64,000 nucleotides of DNA, from contig QVOM02000101.1 in the NCBI GenBank assembly GCA_003586115.2, forward strand, positions 28,422,139 through 28,486,138, given 5' to 3'. Shown in pieces: positions 44,066-55,690 of the stretch (its first letter is position 1; each line of letters opens with the position of its first letter). Position numbers and translations under genes: made by a program. A model generated the notes under the pieces. It was given only the letters and a program-made list of their open reading frames with translations, did no database searches and was not told the DNA's origin. This DNA comes from Salvator merianae. Lineage: Eukaryota > Chordata > Lepidosauria > Squamata > Teiidae.

Positions 44066-46087
44066 ATTGTAATGGCAATAGTATGCACTATGCAAACCTT
44101 AATATTGTATTGTATTGTATTTTACAAAATGAATTCCAGGCTTAAGTGCTCCTTTTCAACCGTAAGTTGCATTAAAAATCACAACTCACAGTGATATATT
44201 TACCCAGCACTGGGTGGCAACAACGGGAGAGGCAAATCAGCAACTGAGTAGGATGGGAAAATAAATTGATTCAGTATTAGAAACACTCAGTTGGAAGCTG
44301 TCTCAATAACACGAAACAATCACACTTTTTTTTTCCTTGAAGAGGAAGGCTGACATGGCATAACAAGACATAGCATTTAAAGAAAGTCAGGTTTGTATCT
44401 TAATTTTGCTATAGTCTTTCTCTCACAATATGACAGTCATTTGGCAGCAGTAATTAAAGATAATGACATTTAAAGTATTACCGCAGAAGGATTAACAGTA
44501 GGAATTGTGACTTTTCTTTTTAACTTGCAGCTCTTAAACAGATAGTAATACATCGAGCAAAAGCACATTTTCCATCTTATACAACCTTTGCTAAGATTCT
44601 GGGGGCTTGCATACTTACTTCAACTGTGTTATGTCTATATATATCTATAGATAATCAGTTTTCCTTATTTACTATTTCTCCCCATCACCTTAACCTTATT
44701 GAAGTTAGAGTAACACTATATCCATGTTCCAAGTTACCGTGATGAAGTGTTTTGTTTTTGTTTTTATTTTTCCCCCACTCAGGGCCTAATAATGATTTTC
44801 CAAAATCTTAATGAATTACGGATATTTTCTCATTGGAACAATATTTAAGGAAAGTCATACTTTACCATCAAATCCAAAATGATGTCATTATTAATAGTCA
44901 TTCAATGTATTGGTTACAGAACTCCTTGTTTTAGTTTATGTGTCAAACAAAATAGATTATACAGTAGTCCCTCATTATTCATTAGGCTTATCCTCTTTCT
45001 GCATAGGCCCATAATCCAGATTAAGGGCCCATGTAGTAAGCATCTGGGTCTCTAGATCTACATGTTATTGTAGATCTATGAGGCCCTGTCTGCCACTGGT
45101 ATGGCTCCACCTACTTTAGATGGAGCGTGATGCCAAACAGGGAGCCCTTATTTAGTATTGCTCATAGGCCTATTTAATAGGGGCTATCAATGAGACCAGT
45201 GGTCCTGACCCAGAACATGCATGCTTGAACAATTTACAGATAGATCCTTTTATTGTCCCTTCCATCCTTTTTGAAAGACACAACCTCAAACCACTTTAAA
45301 AAGACTTCAGAAGAGCTAGTTTTTCAGAACCTTTGAGGTGTTTGGGGACCTTCTTGATTGTAGAGTATCAATTACTTGTTGTGAAAATGCATCTTTTAAA
45401 GGCCTCAAAGCTAGAAAATTTTGTCCTTAGCCCTAAAAGGCATAGGAACATAGTTGTGAAACTCACACAAGCTTCAAGGCCTTCCCATGTTAGGAATCAG
45501 CGGACCTGGCTGTTCAAGGCCTACAGATTCTGAACATGGGCCTTTCTGAGCAGAAAGGCCCCTAGGTTCCTGGGAAACATCATAATTTTAAAATTCACAA
45601 ATTCTATGGCATTCTGCCAGTGGGAAAATTGAGATTGGGGAAGTTACATCTGTAAACTTTATGGTGGGGAGAAATGGAAAAAGTTATGGCTTGAGCCTAA
45701 CCTTTTCTGAGGTAATAAAAGTTATTGACAAATAAATGTAACTGGTTTCCAGTTTTCCTAAACTGTTTCAGCACTGTTAAAACCAGTGAGGCCAGAAGTC
45801 TCTCCAGACAAAACTGTCTTGCAACTTAAAAGCCCCAGTAGTATCAGAATTCAGAATCACAAGAACCCAGAAGTATGAAAGTTGGTATACAGACATAACT
45901 CAAAATTATGAAAAATTCCAGAACTCTGAACTGACTGCAGCCAGCATTTTCAACCCCCTTTCATTTGATAAAAATGGTGAGAAAGTCCGAAGATCCAGTG
46001 CTAACCTGATGCTGTGCTCATAAATATACCTGAATCAGTCATAGATATTAAATGGACAGATATAGTGAGAGATGACTGTATTATCAT
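44066..46087. other. Non-coding DNA with a possible small foldback at 44990-45185
   Basis: No gene recognised. At 45050-45085 the words TAGATCTACA and TGTAGATCTA form a hairpin. Flanking pairs (CATAGGCCCATAA / CATAGGCCTATTTA, and AAGGGCCC / GGGAGCCCTT) suggest an old MITE of about 190 bp. Confidence 0.45.
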
Positions 46088-46088
46088 A

Positions 46089-46119
<31 letters not shown>

Positions 46120-46216
46120 TTCTCCTTATATGAATAGATATAGATAGATTATAGATATAGATATAGATATAGATATAGATATAGATATAGATATAGATAT
46201 AGATATAGATATAGAC
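46088..46216 (+). repeat. (CT)n and (ATAGAT)n microsatellites
   Basis: A CT-rich tract at 46088-46124, then about 13 units of a six-base ATAGAT-type repeat at 46130-46216. Confidence 0.95.
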
Positions 46217-46370
46217 ACACACAAATTTGCACACAGAGCTATCCCTAATTCCATAGGTGCAATGTTTATCATTGATTTCAAATAAGGTCAGTAGTACAGC
46301 AGCATCTGTTTTCTAAACATGAACTCATAAATTCACTTTCCAACATCTCCTGGCACAGCTGTAAGACATT

Positions 46371-46552
46371 GGCCCTTTCTGCACTTGGACGTATTCCAGG
46401 TTATATCTCAGAATAGGGACCTGCCATCTGCATGCTAATACAGACTATGGTAGACCCTAGGCAAAACCTTTCCATAGTTTGCACTAGCATCTGCATAGCA
46501 AGTCCCTATTCTCAGATATAATCCACAATAAGGCCAAGTGCAGAAAGGGCCA
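46371..46552. mobile_element. 180-bp MITE, copy 3 (TSD ATT)
   Basis: Ends GGCCCTTTCTGCACTTGG on the left and, in reverse complement, GGCCCTTTCTGCACTTGG on the right are identical over 18 bp. Both sides are flanked by ATT. The body is one long imperfect palindrome, as in the other copies. Confidence 0.92.
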
Positions 46553-46555
46553 TTG

Positions 46556-46662
46556 ATGCCTGAAACTTGGATAGTCACTGCTGCACTTACTAAATAGCCA
46601 ATACCTAGATGAACAACTGGTGTGATTCAGTGTGAGACAGCTGCTTATGTTCTTATGAATAA
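46556..46662 (+). mobile_element. Sauria-type SINE, 3' half
   Basis: The words GCCTGAAACTTGGATAGTCA, CTGCTGCACTT, AATACCTAGATGAAC, GTGTGATTCAGTGTGAGACA and GCTGCTTATGTTCTTATG follow, in order, the 3' body and tail of Sauria SINEs. These are tRNA-derived and LINE-mobilised, and known from squamates. The tRNA head is missing; the MITE at 46371-46552 ends immediately upstream. Confidence 0.72.
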
Positions 46663-46956
46663 AAGGAATTTAGGCAACCTTATAAGGACAAGGTGAATAC
46701 TGCACAATTAGCCGAGTCATTTATTTTAAATTTAGCACAGCTTTGTCTTAAACTTTTACAAGGGTGCAACAAAGATACTTGTGGTTCATTATTTTTACAT
46801 AGAGTTTTCCTTACATATTCATCTTTGTACCAATAGTTGACTGATTTGCATATGGTTGCACACATTCTATAAAATATTCCTTTCTAGAAGGATTACTTTT
46901 TGGTTACAGAAGTGCATCAAAAATTCAGAGAAGTGTGACAAGTATTCATGCATCAC

Positions 46957-47269
46957 AACTAATATATGACAATAACTGGAGGCCCTTTGTTGACTTTCTG
47001 CAAGAGATGGATAATGGACTTGCGATGGCTGGATTTGAAGAATAAAAAAAGAAAAAAAGAAAGAACAGTTTCAGTGGAAAAAGAAGGAAAGAAAACAGGA
47101 TGATGAAGAACAAGAATTTTAGAAGAAACTGTTAGTGAAGGGGGAATTTGGTAACAATAGTGATACAAGAATGTAAGGTAAACTGTAATTTTATATATTT
47201 GAAATACAAGAATAATAAAATATGTTTAAAACAAACAAAAAAACAACAACCAACTAATATAGGACAATA
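46957..47269 (+). mobile_element. Short L1 insertion with 18-bp target duplications
   Basis: AACTAATATATGACAATA (46957-46974) and AACTAATATAGGACAATA (47252-47269) are target-site duplications with one mismatch. Between them is a 277-bp insert ending in AATAAAATATGTTTAAAAC and an A-rich tail. Its start encodes RPFVDFLQEMDNGLAMAGFE, resembling the extreme C-terminus of L1 ORF2, and the rest is a purine-rich L1 3' UTR. This is the standard product of target-primed reverse transcription with strong 5' truncation. Confidence 0.85.
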
Positions 47270-49016
47270 GTTGTGAAATGAAATTTGGAGTCTTGCTTTT
47301 ATCATTTTGAATCATCTTTGGCCTGCTGCAGGTCAAACATGGATTGTAAAAGTCAAGGATGCTTCATCTCCCACACTTCCACTTTTTTTTATTTTGTGTG
47401 ACATGACTGAGTTAGCTGCTTAAGGGTATTTGAATTCCAGTTCATAAATTTCTTTGCAAATGCAAATTCTGAAAATTCACACATCACGTATAAATGTGTT
47501 GAACGTTTCTCCTTTCACCTCTACCAGACATGATGTCTATGGACTGCCTCTAATATTGCTTTTAAGTACGTGATGCTAGGGACTATGAAGAAGTGATTAG
47601 CTATGTCCTTCTGTATGGCTCAGAGTCAGAATTTCAACTGGTATCTGAGGCAAGATCTGCAAGGCACATGCTATCCTGTGCCATGCAGATCTGATCTTGG
47701 GCTGGATCCAATCTAGCCTAAGATTGGAGGGGTGCTCGGCAGCCTGTGCTCCAAGGGTCATTCACATTATAGATAATATTTATTTAGTTTTCTTTTTGTC
47801 CTTTATATCTATATTAATTATACAATCAGTTGTACATAATCCAAAATAAGTTTCAATTCCATTTTTCACACTCCCTTGATGTGAGACTGATGTGCATTTA
47901 GACATCAAAGATTCTTCACTATTGGTTCTGCATGAGATAATACCTTTATTGACTAAGGTAGAATAAAATTAATTAAAAAGGAGGGGGGAATTAATAATAC
48001 ATTCTTCCACGAACTGACCTGCCTCTTATTTCAAGCCATCTCCCATTGTAGCAGGGTATGGCATCATTTTTATGCCATAAACTGTTCCAATACTGCTTTC
48101 AAGCAGATATGAAGTTCTACCGGGAGGCTGTGCTCCCTAGTAGACTGGTTCACAATGCCACACTGTGCTTCTCAGGAGCTGCTGGTGTGATCCAGCTGAC
48201 CTGTGCATATGCAGCCTAGTTGACCACAATGAGAACTGGTTGATAGATCAGTAGAACTACCAATATAATCCAACACAGCTCAGTTGCCAGCTAATGTTGA
48301 TCCTCATTTCTTGGAAAATAAATGTTAATTTAATTTAATCAATTTAATTTTAAAAAAAAATATTTTACAACTCCTTTTCCTTCAAATAAATTCTCTGCAG
48401 AAATTTAAGGTGTCACTTACAAGCAGCTCTGTTCTATTTTCTCTTGTATGTTTTCTTGGTCACTTTAGTGTTGAATATGTCTCATTGCTTCTTTTTTCAG
48501 CCATCACACAATGCACAAACACAGAGAGAGTTTAATGAACATTTTCATCTCAGCATCTCTGTGTCCTTGCTAATGAATTTGGTACACCAGTTCTGTGCTG
48601 AAGTAGCTGCAAAATTGTCCTTGGGATAAATTCACATCAGGAGACTAATGCGAGCACGAGACTGGAAAATGAGAACAAGCTTAAGAAATGGCAGTAAGCT
48701 CCTAAATGAAATCTTATAGGATTCATAAAGATTCCCAGCTTAGCCTGTCTCTGATGTGGGCTGATAATAGAAAGCATTGTACGATTGTGAAGGTAAAGTG
48801 ACTACTGAAGGAAAAGAATTTAGCTGGAGGTAACTGCAGACATTGCTCAAAACAGATTATTCTGACAGATAAATTAAGTTTTACCGTACATTTAAAGTTT
48901 GCTAAGTGTATCTTTTTAAACAAGAACAGCTGAGAGACAATTAGGATTATAAACTGTTTCACCTTTGTGGCAACATATACAGCACACCTAGGATTAGCTT
49001 TAAAAATAAAAATGGC
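47270..49016. other. Non-coding DNA; small hairpin at 47650-47700
   Basis: No gene. CAAGATCTGCAAGGCACA pairs with TGTGCCATGCAGATCTGATC across an 8-bp loop. The similar word GGCAAGATCTGCATGACAGC occurs near 33850, so this may be a small dispersed element. Confidence 0.45.
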
Positions 49017-49024
49017 CTGTGTTC

Positions 49025-49497
49025 TAGGGATGTGTGAACTTTGTTTATGTAAGGTTCATGGTGGCTTTTGAGCCAGGCATATGACACTTACGTGAGCTTA
49101 CCTTAGCTTACCATTCACTTTTTGGATGTTCCTTCTGGCTTTTCTTGAAGCTGGGAGAAGGGGTTATTTTGCTGTATTGGGTGCCACAATGTCATCACAG
49201 AGCTTGATGCAATTTTATGCTGCTGGGTGCTCCCCGAACTCTAGCATTCCTGTAATCAAATGGGAATAAAATAACATAAAATAAAATAATGGCCCCCAGG
49301 AGCACACAGTGGCATGATATCACATCAGGGTCTACAAATAACATCACGGTACACAGTGTGGAGACAAGCCTGGTCACTTCCTGGCTCCAAAAAAGTCCAG
49401 AAGGAGCATGCAAGGAGGTAAGGTAAATTTATGCAGGAGCCATGGCTGACTGGAAAGGTGTCATGAACCTTATAAATACAAACCATGCACAACCATA
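49025..49497. mobile_element. hAT MITE, 473 bp
   Basis: Ends TAGGGATGTGTGAAC and, in reverse complement, TATGGTTGTGCATGG. The flanks CTGTGTTC (49017-49024) and CTGTATTC (49498-49505) agree at 7 of 8 positions, consistent with a hAT duplication. It is GC-richer than its surroundings. No coding. Confidence 0.78.
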
Positions 49498-49606
49498 CTG
49501 TATTCCTTTTCCTTGAGAGCTTTTTTTAATTTATTTTCCTTCATAGCATTTTTTCATTATTTTACCATTTTTAAAAAATACAAGACAAAGCATGAGATTT
49601 AAATAA

Positions 49607-49640
49607 AGGGGCCTGCTTGCACTTTGTACGAGTGAGTGTC
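49607..49640 (+). mobile_element. Possible Harbinger-like terminus
   Basis: GGGGCCTGCTTGCACTTTGT resembles the GGGCCTGTTCGCACTT terminus of the elements at 34588 and 42185. No matching right end was found. The 180-bp MITE at 49650 begins 10 bp after it and may be nested. Confidence 0.35.
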
Positions 49641-49649
49641 TGAGACACT

Positions 49650-49829
49650 GGTCCTTTCTACACTTGGCCTTTTGGTCGATTATATCTCAGAATAGGGACC
49701 TGCTATCCACATGCTAGTGCAAACTATGAAAGGTCTTGCCCAGGGCCTACCATAGTCTGCACTAGCATGCAGATGGCACATCCCTATTCTGAGATATAAT
49801 CTGGAATAAGGCCAAGTGCAGAAAGGGCC
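49650..49829. mobile_element. 180-bp MITE, copy 4
   Basis: Ends GGTCCTTTCTACACTTGG and, in reverse complement, GGCCCTTTCTGCACTTGG. The body words are the same as the copies at 38660 and 46371. The flanking triplets (ACT and ATG) do not match, so the duplication is lost or mutated. Confidence 0.88.
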
Positions 49830-50415
49830 ATGAACTAGTATAGTGCGTCTGCACTCTGTGGAGTCCCTTGAGACTGGGAGCAGCATAACACGTTCCCAAT
49901 CGCAACTAGCTGTGGAGCAGAAATTATTAGGAGCTGATAGTCATCTCTCAGTAAACTGCTGAAGTTTACCTACCGCGGCCACACAGTGCAGACAGTGTCT
50001 GCCCTGCGTGGTCAGTATCAATGTAGAACAGGATAACTGAGTCTATAAAAAGTATTTCAGAATTTGTTCTGAGATGAGAGCTGTGTAATAACGTTCAGAA
50101 AACATGAAAGTCAGTAGAAACTAAGGAAAGATTGTCACCTTAACTCAAAAGTTAATTATTATGTCACTTTGTATTTGAATTCACAAATAGGTTTCTCAAG
50201 CATTCCTAAGTGAAATCAGGGATTCATTCAGGATAAAAACTAGAGCTGTTTATCTTTGAAATCCCCAATATCTAGGGAAACAGGATAGATTATGGCTATT
50301 TTTTTTTTTCTTGTATCCTGTGATGAAAAGGAAGAAAAAGAAAAGAAAAGAAACCTTCTTTCCTCACAGTTTCACCACATTTTCACATTTTCTTTGTTTT
50401 ATTCATTAGGCCATA
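49830..50415. other. Non-coding DNA
   Basis: Possibly the remainder of a Harbinger-like element, up to about 50025 (GC-rich with GTGCAGACAGTGTCTGC palindrome); then AT-rich sequence. Confidence 0.4.
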
Positions 50416-50561
50416 AACAACAACAACAACATAATAATAATAATAATAATGATGATGATGATGATGATGATGATGATAATGATAATAGTATCTAAGGCTT
50501 TTTAAAAAATAATAATGATGATGATAATGATAATAATGATAATAGTATCTAAGGCTTTTTA

Positions 50562-50643
<82 letters not shown>
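50416..50643 (+). repeat. (AAC)(AAT)(GAT) microsatellites and an (AAT)n/(ATT)n palindrome
   Basis: AAC, AAT and GAT blocks are followed by two near-identical segments containing AATAGTATCTAAGGCTTTTT (50483-50505 and 50541-50563). Then comes a perfect inverted repeat of about 13 AAT units followed by about 14 ATT units (50563-50643). Confidence 0.93.
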
Positions 50644-52156
50644 TTCCTCTTCTTCTGAATTCCTACCAGGCTTTTAAAAGAGATATTAGTTCAGCCTCCC
50701 TCCAAGTCTCAGGAATTTCCTGCTCCAAAAATGCTTTGTTGAATAATGCATTTAAGTGATATAATAAAACCGACTTATAGGGCTCAGTGATTTATTACCC
50801 TTAAAATTATGTATCACATTCATTATTTCTTCATCCTACACAGGGTTATTTAGCTATTCTCTTTCCTCTTGTGTCAATTTGATATTACCTACTGAACCAT
50901 TTCCTTGTATTTTTTCACAAGTATAAAATTTCTTATAATAATCCACCATTACCATTCCTTATTATGAATTCTGATTATGCACATACATTTTCAGAAATCT
51001 GCTTAATCTTTTCTTATTATTAATATCTCAACTTTTAAATTCATTTTTAATATATAATTGTTTCCTTATTACTGTTGCCTCATACAAAATTTCTAGTTCC
51101 TTTTTCTTTACTTTAATCCTATCAACTGCTGCTTTTGGCTACCATATATATAATATATGTTATTATTTTCTATCCATATATATATACAAATATTTGACTA
51201 TAAACTAATATACAAGAAAACACAATACACTCAAATCAATAAGAACAAATAAAGCAAACAAAAAGACAGCCTATTCCCATGTGGGTCCCCATGCTCCTTT
51301 CTCGTTTAAAAATTACGTAATCTTAAAGACTTTAAACACCATTCTTATGCTAACCATCTGTTTAAAAATATCTTTTCAACTGAATCAATGAAAGATCTTC
51401 TGTTCAATTTCTCTATGCATGGATTCCAAATTAATCTAAATTGTTGAACATTATCAACTCTCACTAATCTTATTTCACTGAAAGACGTTCATTCATCATA
51501 AGTCTCCGTAATGCTTTATACCATTCTATTTCTGTCAAATTCAAAGCATACTTTCAATTATGCACAATATTGGCTACCCTATATTGATCTTGTAAATTCT
51601 CTAATTATTTTATTAAAGTTCTCTTTGTAGCTCATTTTTTAATTATTATTTCTATCTCCAAATTCAAACAGATCCTTCTCATCACTGCTTTAAACCAATC
51701 CCACAATAATGCACTTATCATCCCCTCATTTGCATTTAATTCAAAATAATTAATTGCCTTCTCAATTTAATTGTTATCCTTTTAATTTTGAATTAATATG
51801 GGATTGATCCTCCATTTCTGATGTGTTTTCACTTACAGTATGTTCTTGCTGAAATAAAATTAGAGGATGATCTGACACCCATTTTTTTGTACTCTATTTC
51901 TTTGACTTTTAGCCTACTCTCTTTCTACATTAAAATATCTATGCATGGATATTTAGAAAATATTGCTGAATAAACTGAATAGCATGTTGTATTTACTCTA
52001 GCATTCTCATTAGCATTGATCAAGTTCACTTACCTATCTGCAACTTTCCTCTTTTACTTGATATGCTGTTCCATGTTTTATCAATTTCAGTATTTTATCA
52101 AATTCAGATCTCCTGCAATGGTTATGTCTCCTTCCCAAAAAATGTCTAGTTAATTC

Positions 52157-52194
<38 letters not shown>

Positions 52195-52320
52195 TTGGAA
52201 TATAAACAGACACTAATGTAAATACTTGATTATTATTTTTAACCCATCAATTCAAATTTTAGTTTGTCATGTACAGTAATTGCCATCCCCATTACTTTTC
52301 CAGAATCTCAAGACTCAAAC
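50640..52320 (-). mobile_element. L1-clade LINE, endonuclease to 5' RT region (broken)
   Basis: The minus strand reads, from high to low coordinates, GMAITVHDKLKFE (52300-52255; GxAIL block of the endonuclease), GDLNLI (about 52120; GDFN block), LWDWFKAVMRR (about 51700; LWDxxKAxxRG), a KxxELEILYEATVIRKQ linker (about 51100), DEEIMNVIHNFKGNKSLSP (about 50850; EEI..AIK.LK..KSPGPDG) and LFNKAFLEQEIPETWREAEL (about 50740-50680; RT1). All are separated by stops and frameshifts. A (TCTA)n tract at 52157-52194 lies inside. The reverse transcriptase catalytic core and 3' end are missing. Confidence 0.75.
52157..52194 (+). repeat. (TCTA)n microsatellite
   Basis: About nine TCTA units inside the L1 remnant. 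Confidence 0.95.
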
Positions 52321-52360
52321 TGTTGTTTCCATTTATACATTTGCAGAAGCAAAGTGTTAT

Positions 52361-52441
52361 CTTTTCCTTTTCCTTTTCCTTTTCCTTTTCCTTTTCCTTT
52401 TCCTTTTCCTTTTCCTTCCTTTCTTTCTTTCTTTCTTTTTT
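52361..52441 (+). repeat. (TTTTCC)n then (TTTC)n microsatellite
   Basis: Eight to nine TTTTCC units followed by TTTC units and a T-run; pure pyrimidine. Confidence 0.95.
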
Positions 52442-54208
52442 TTAAGGATCTCCTATAAAAACTCAATTTTTATCTTAGAAATGGTGTGATGCTGAGCCCA
52501 AGTTTCATTGCAGAATGGCTAGAATCTAAAGACGTGCAGTCAAATATATTTAAAATCAGTTAAAATCAGGTTTTAAGAATTATACATGTTAAAACTGTCT
52601 TAATCTAATAGTGGATGTTTGTCAGCATTTCTTCCTTCTCAGCACCAGCTCAGCACCAATATCCAAAAAGACAGATTTGGATATTTGAGAACATGCTGTG
52701 TGCACTACAACCTCTTATTCTTTTTTAGCTCCAGATATTGAGTGAGGGATATAAGAAGATTTCTTACATGGCAGAGAGTAGTAGTGGTCACAAAAAGCCC
52801 TTTGAAAATAGCCAGTTATGATAAGGGAAGAGGAAGAGAAATTTTTTTTTCCCTCTGACTCTGACATGGTTTGCAAAATGGAGCTTATGGGACAGATGTA
52901 GAGAGGGCAGGTGGTTATGGATGGCTGCTGTTTAATCTTCCTGAATTGTGTTCTGATCTGCTGTGGATCAAAATTTTGTGTGAGGTGCTCAGTTTCACTC
53001 CCTATCTTCTCTTAAGTATATCTCACATGGCAGCACTACTCCAACTCCAAGCTCAGTGCCATTCACCTCCAATACATATTTCCCAAATAATTTGTTCCAT
53101 TAAAATGTGGCCATGCAAGGAAACAGATAAACACTTTTTTTTCCCACTTCTGTTTCAGTGGGTTATCACAGCAGTGGAACAAAAGACTGAGTGTTTTTTT
53201 TTGTTTCTTTGTTTTCCACTTTCTGTATTGGCACATAGTTTTTCTCTTGCTAAAACAGAGCCATTGAATTAGGCTGGTAAGCCACAAACTTCCCATATAT
53301 CATCTTCCAGTTCATTGGCCTAAAGGTTTTTTTTCAGTCAATAGTTCAAAAGAATTTGACAACTGAGACATTTTTACACAAAAAGCTCTCATCAACAATC
53401 TTGTCTGAGCTCAGGAGCTCCTGTCTTAAACATATTCCTGACTGAAGATTTCCACATTATTTTCATCAGTATAAAAAAGTATGTCTGCATCAGATCACAT
53501 ATTCTAAATTATCTGTCTGTTTGAGACTCTTGGAAGCTGAGATCTGCACCTGCAGTTTTTAGACAATCTTAAGCACATATGCATGGGTTATTTCTCTTGG
53601 GAAATGCTTTCAAAGCAATTGCACAGGCCGTTAACACCTATTCTGTTTTATAAAGTTCAAGACCTCCTTCAAGGAACTTTGCTTTGCTTTGCTACAGCAG
53701 TTCAGATAACTGTAACTACCTCGACTTGGTCATATCAGATGTGAACTGAAATAGAAATAAAATAAAAATGATCCCAGTATAGCCTAACTGAACTGGAGTA
53801 ACACCTCCCACACCCCATACTCTAGCATTTATTTTATGTAAGAAGAGCTACTTTACTTGAAAAGTAGCAGGTTTGCAGATTCCACACATGGCTTCCCCTC
53901 AACCATTCCCATCCCCAGAAGAACAGAAGAACAGCCGAGTTTTGTAAGATTCAGGGCTGCATCCATATGATACACAGAGGTGCTCCTATAGTGCCACTGG
54001 GTCCTAGTAGGCAAATGCACACATTTCCATTGGGCCTGCAGGGTGCTCCACCCTTTGAGATATCCAGTGCACAGAGCAAGAAAAAAAATCTGAAGGACAA
54101 CTTATGGGTGATCTTTGTCCAGTGCAATTAATCACTAGACCAAAAATGGCCAACTTCTGGGACTATTTCTGGTGTGGCACTGAAGCCATTAAACTATGAC
54201 CAAGACAT
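52442..54208. other. Non-coding DNA, nothing recognised
   Basis: A 133-codon plus-strand frame at 52871-53272 has no motif and a low-complexity C-terminal part; not called. GGGCTGCATCCATATGATAC at 53953 resembles a DNA-element terminus, but no partner end was found. Confidence 0.45.
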
Positions 54209-54211
54209 ATA

Positions 54212-54788
54212 GGGCCTTTTCACACTGAGCTCCGTAGTCCATTCCCAGTAGTTGGCTTCAGACTGGAGAAGTTGGAGAACGCTGGCTGCCCTTTGCACTC
54301 CCGGCCAGAGGAACGGACCCGAAGCCGACCAGAAGAGGGAACAGTGCGAATGGCATCCGCTAGTTCAGTATGGCACTCCGTACCATCGAGCTCCGCTTTG
54401 TAACCAGAGGGCTCCTTATGGAGCCGGCTTCGTAATGACAGCTAGACTTCCATGCCCAAAGGGCTATACCGGGCACGAAGCATTGGACTGGGGTACGGAG
54501 CAGTGGACTGGGGTGTGAAGCTTCAGACCATGCATGCACAGCCATGCCAGCCACGCCCGGCCGCCATTTCAAATGCCTACGGGAGTGCGAAAGCACCATG
54601 CCCAATCTTCACTCCATCGCGCAGGTCGGGATGAAGACAAGCTTTTACTTGCCTTGCCTTACCCAGGATCAGGTACAAATCGGGTACGATGTGGTTCGGA
54701 TCGGGTGAGGCGCGCACCCGCGGGAGTGCGAAAGCTCTGTTCCAGTGAACGGACAAGAACGTTCCACCGCCGTAGTGCGAAAAGGCCC
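54212..54788. mobile_element. Harbinger-like MITE, 577 bp (TSD ATA)
   Basis: Ends GGGCCTTTTCACACT and, in reverse complement, GGGCCTTTTCGCACT are inverted repeats flanked by ATA on both sides. It is strongly GC-rich against AT-rich flanks, with repeated words such as GGGAGTGCGAAAGC (54589 and 54721) and CGGATC/CGGGTAC. The reading frames inside are by-products of high GC. The interior does not resemble the elements at 34588 or 38660, but the termini are close variants of theirs. Confidence 0.85.
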
Positions 54789-54791
54789 ATA

Positions 54792-55235
54792 ATGAAGGAA
54801 ATGTATTAATATTAATTTGATTAATTACACAATTACACAAATATTAGGCCTGCTTTATTAAAAGCAAATGCTGTGTGAAGTTTTACTGTGTTTAAAAGAT
54901 AAAAAGCAGTAGCTGATAAAGCAACCTTCTCAGGGATTAAAGAATGTAAACTATCTGTTGTTACTACAAAATGTACCAGAATATGCTAGTCTTCATGTTG
55001 CATTGTTTTTAGTTTGACAGTTAACCTAATAATATATGGAGACTTCGTGTCTAGGTCAGTCATGCAACTTAGATAGGACAGGAACTTTTTTTTTTTTTCC
55101 CTGGATGTTTGAAATGTTACTTTTTATTGGATGGAGAGCAAAGAGTGTATAAAAGTAACTAGAATTTATTAGTAAACCACCCCACTTATCTCTGTGAGAG
55201 AGGTGTTGGTTCTTTGTGAGATTTAGAGTTTCTTT
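54792..55235. other. AT-rich non-coding DNA
   Basis: Nothing recognised. Confidence 0.5.
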
Positions 55236-55690
55236 CTACAGCTCTGCTTCGGGAATTTGGCAAATGCACTAATAAGGTCTTCAAGCACTGTCCGTATTTG
55301 GATAACCTGTTGTGGTGCAGCTCTGGCTTCCAGTTTGGAGCCTTCACTGACACTGGGAGAAACCATTTTAGAGGTGCACCAGCTACTGATGGTGCTTTCT
55401 GGAGCAGCTATAAGATACATCCCCCAGAGTACTCTAGTCTACAGGCTGTGCTGTCTGCATATCCTTTGCAGTCTGGTTTTGAGCCTCTTTAAAGTAGTCA
55501 ATGGCAGGACTAGAATACAACACTGTTTTGGTGCCACATCCCAGTTGATCATTTCTTCCCATGAGGATTAACTGGACTAAGTGGGTGGGGCTTTCACTAT
55601 TCTGCAACAGATGTGCAATGGTGAGTCTTGGAAAAGAATACATTCTGATCCAAGGTCCAGCGCAGAAGGATCCTATAGTGCCATTATGCC
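55236..55690 (+). repeat. Unclassified repeat, shares its right end with 56790
   Basis: The last ~50 bp (AAGAATACATTCTGATCCAA...CCAGCGCAGAAGGATCCTA) aligns with 56740-56790 (CAGAATATATTCTAATTCAA...CCAGTGCAGAAGCATCCTA). The end CAGTGCAGAAGGATCC resembles the terminal motif of Harbinger-like elements read outward. Interior frames have no recognised motif. Confidence 0.4.

Noticed and set aside
54252..54840. Overlapping frames of 60-91 codons on both strands
   Set aside because: They lie within a GC-rich MITE; open because stop codons are rare at high GC.
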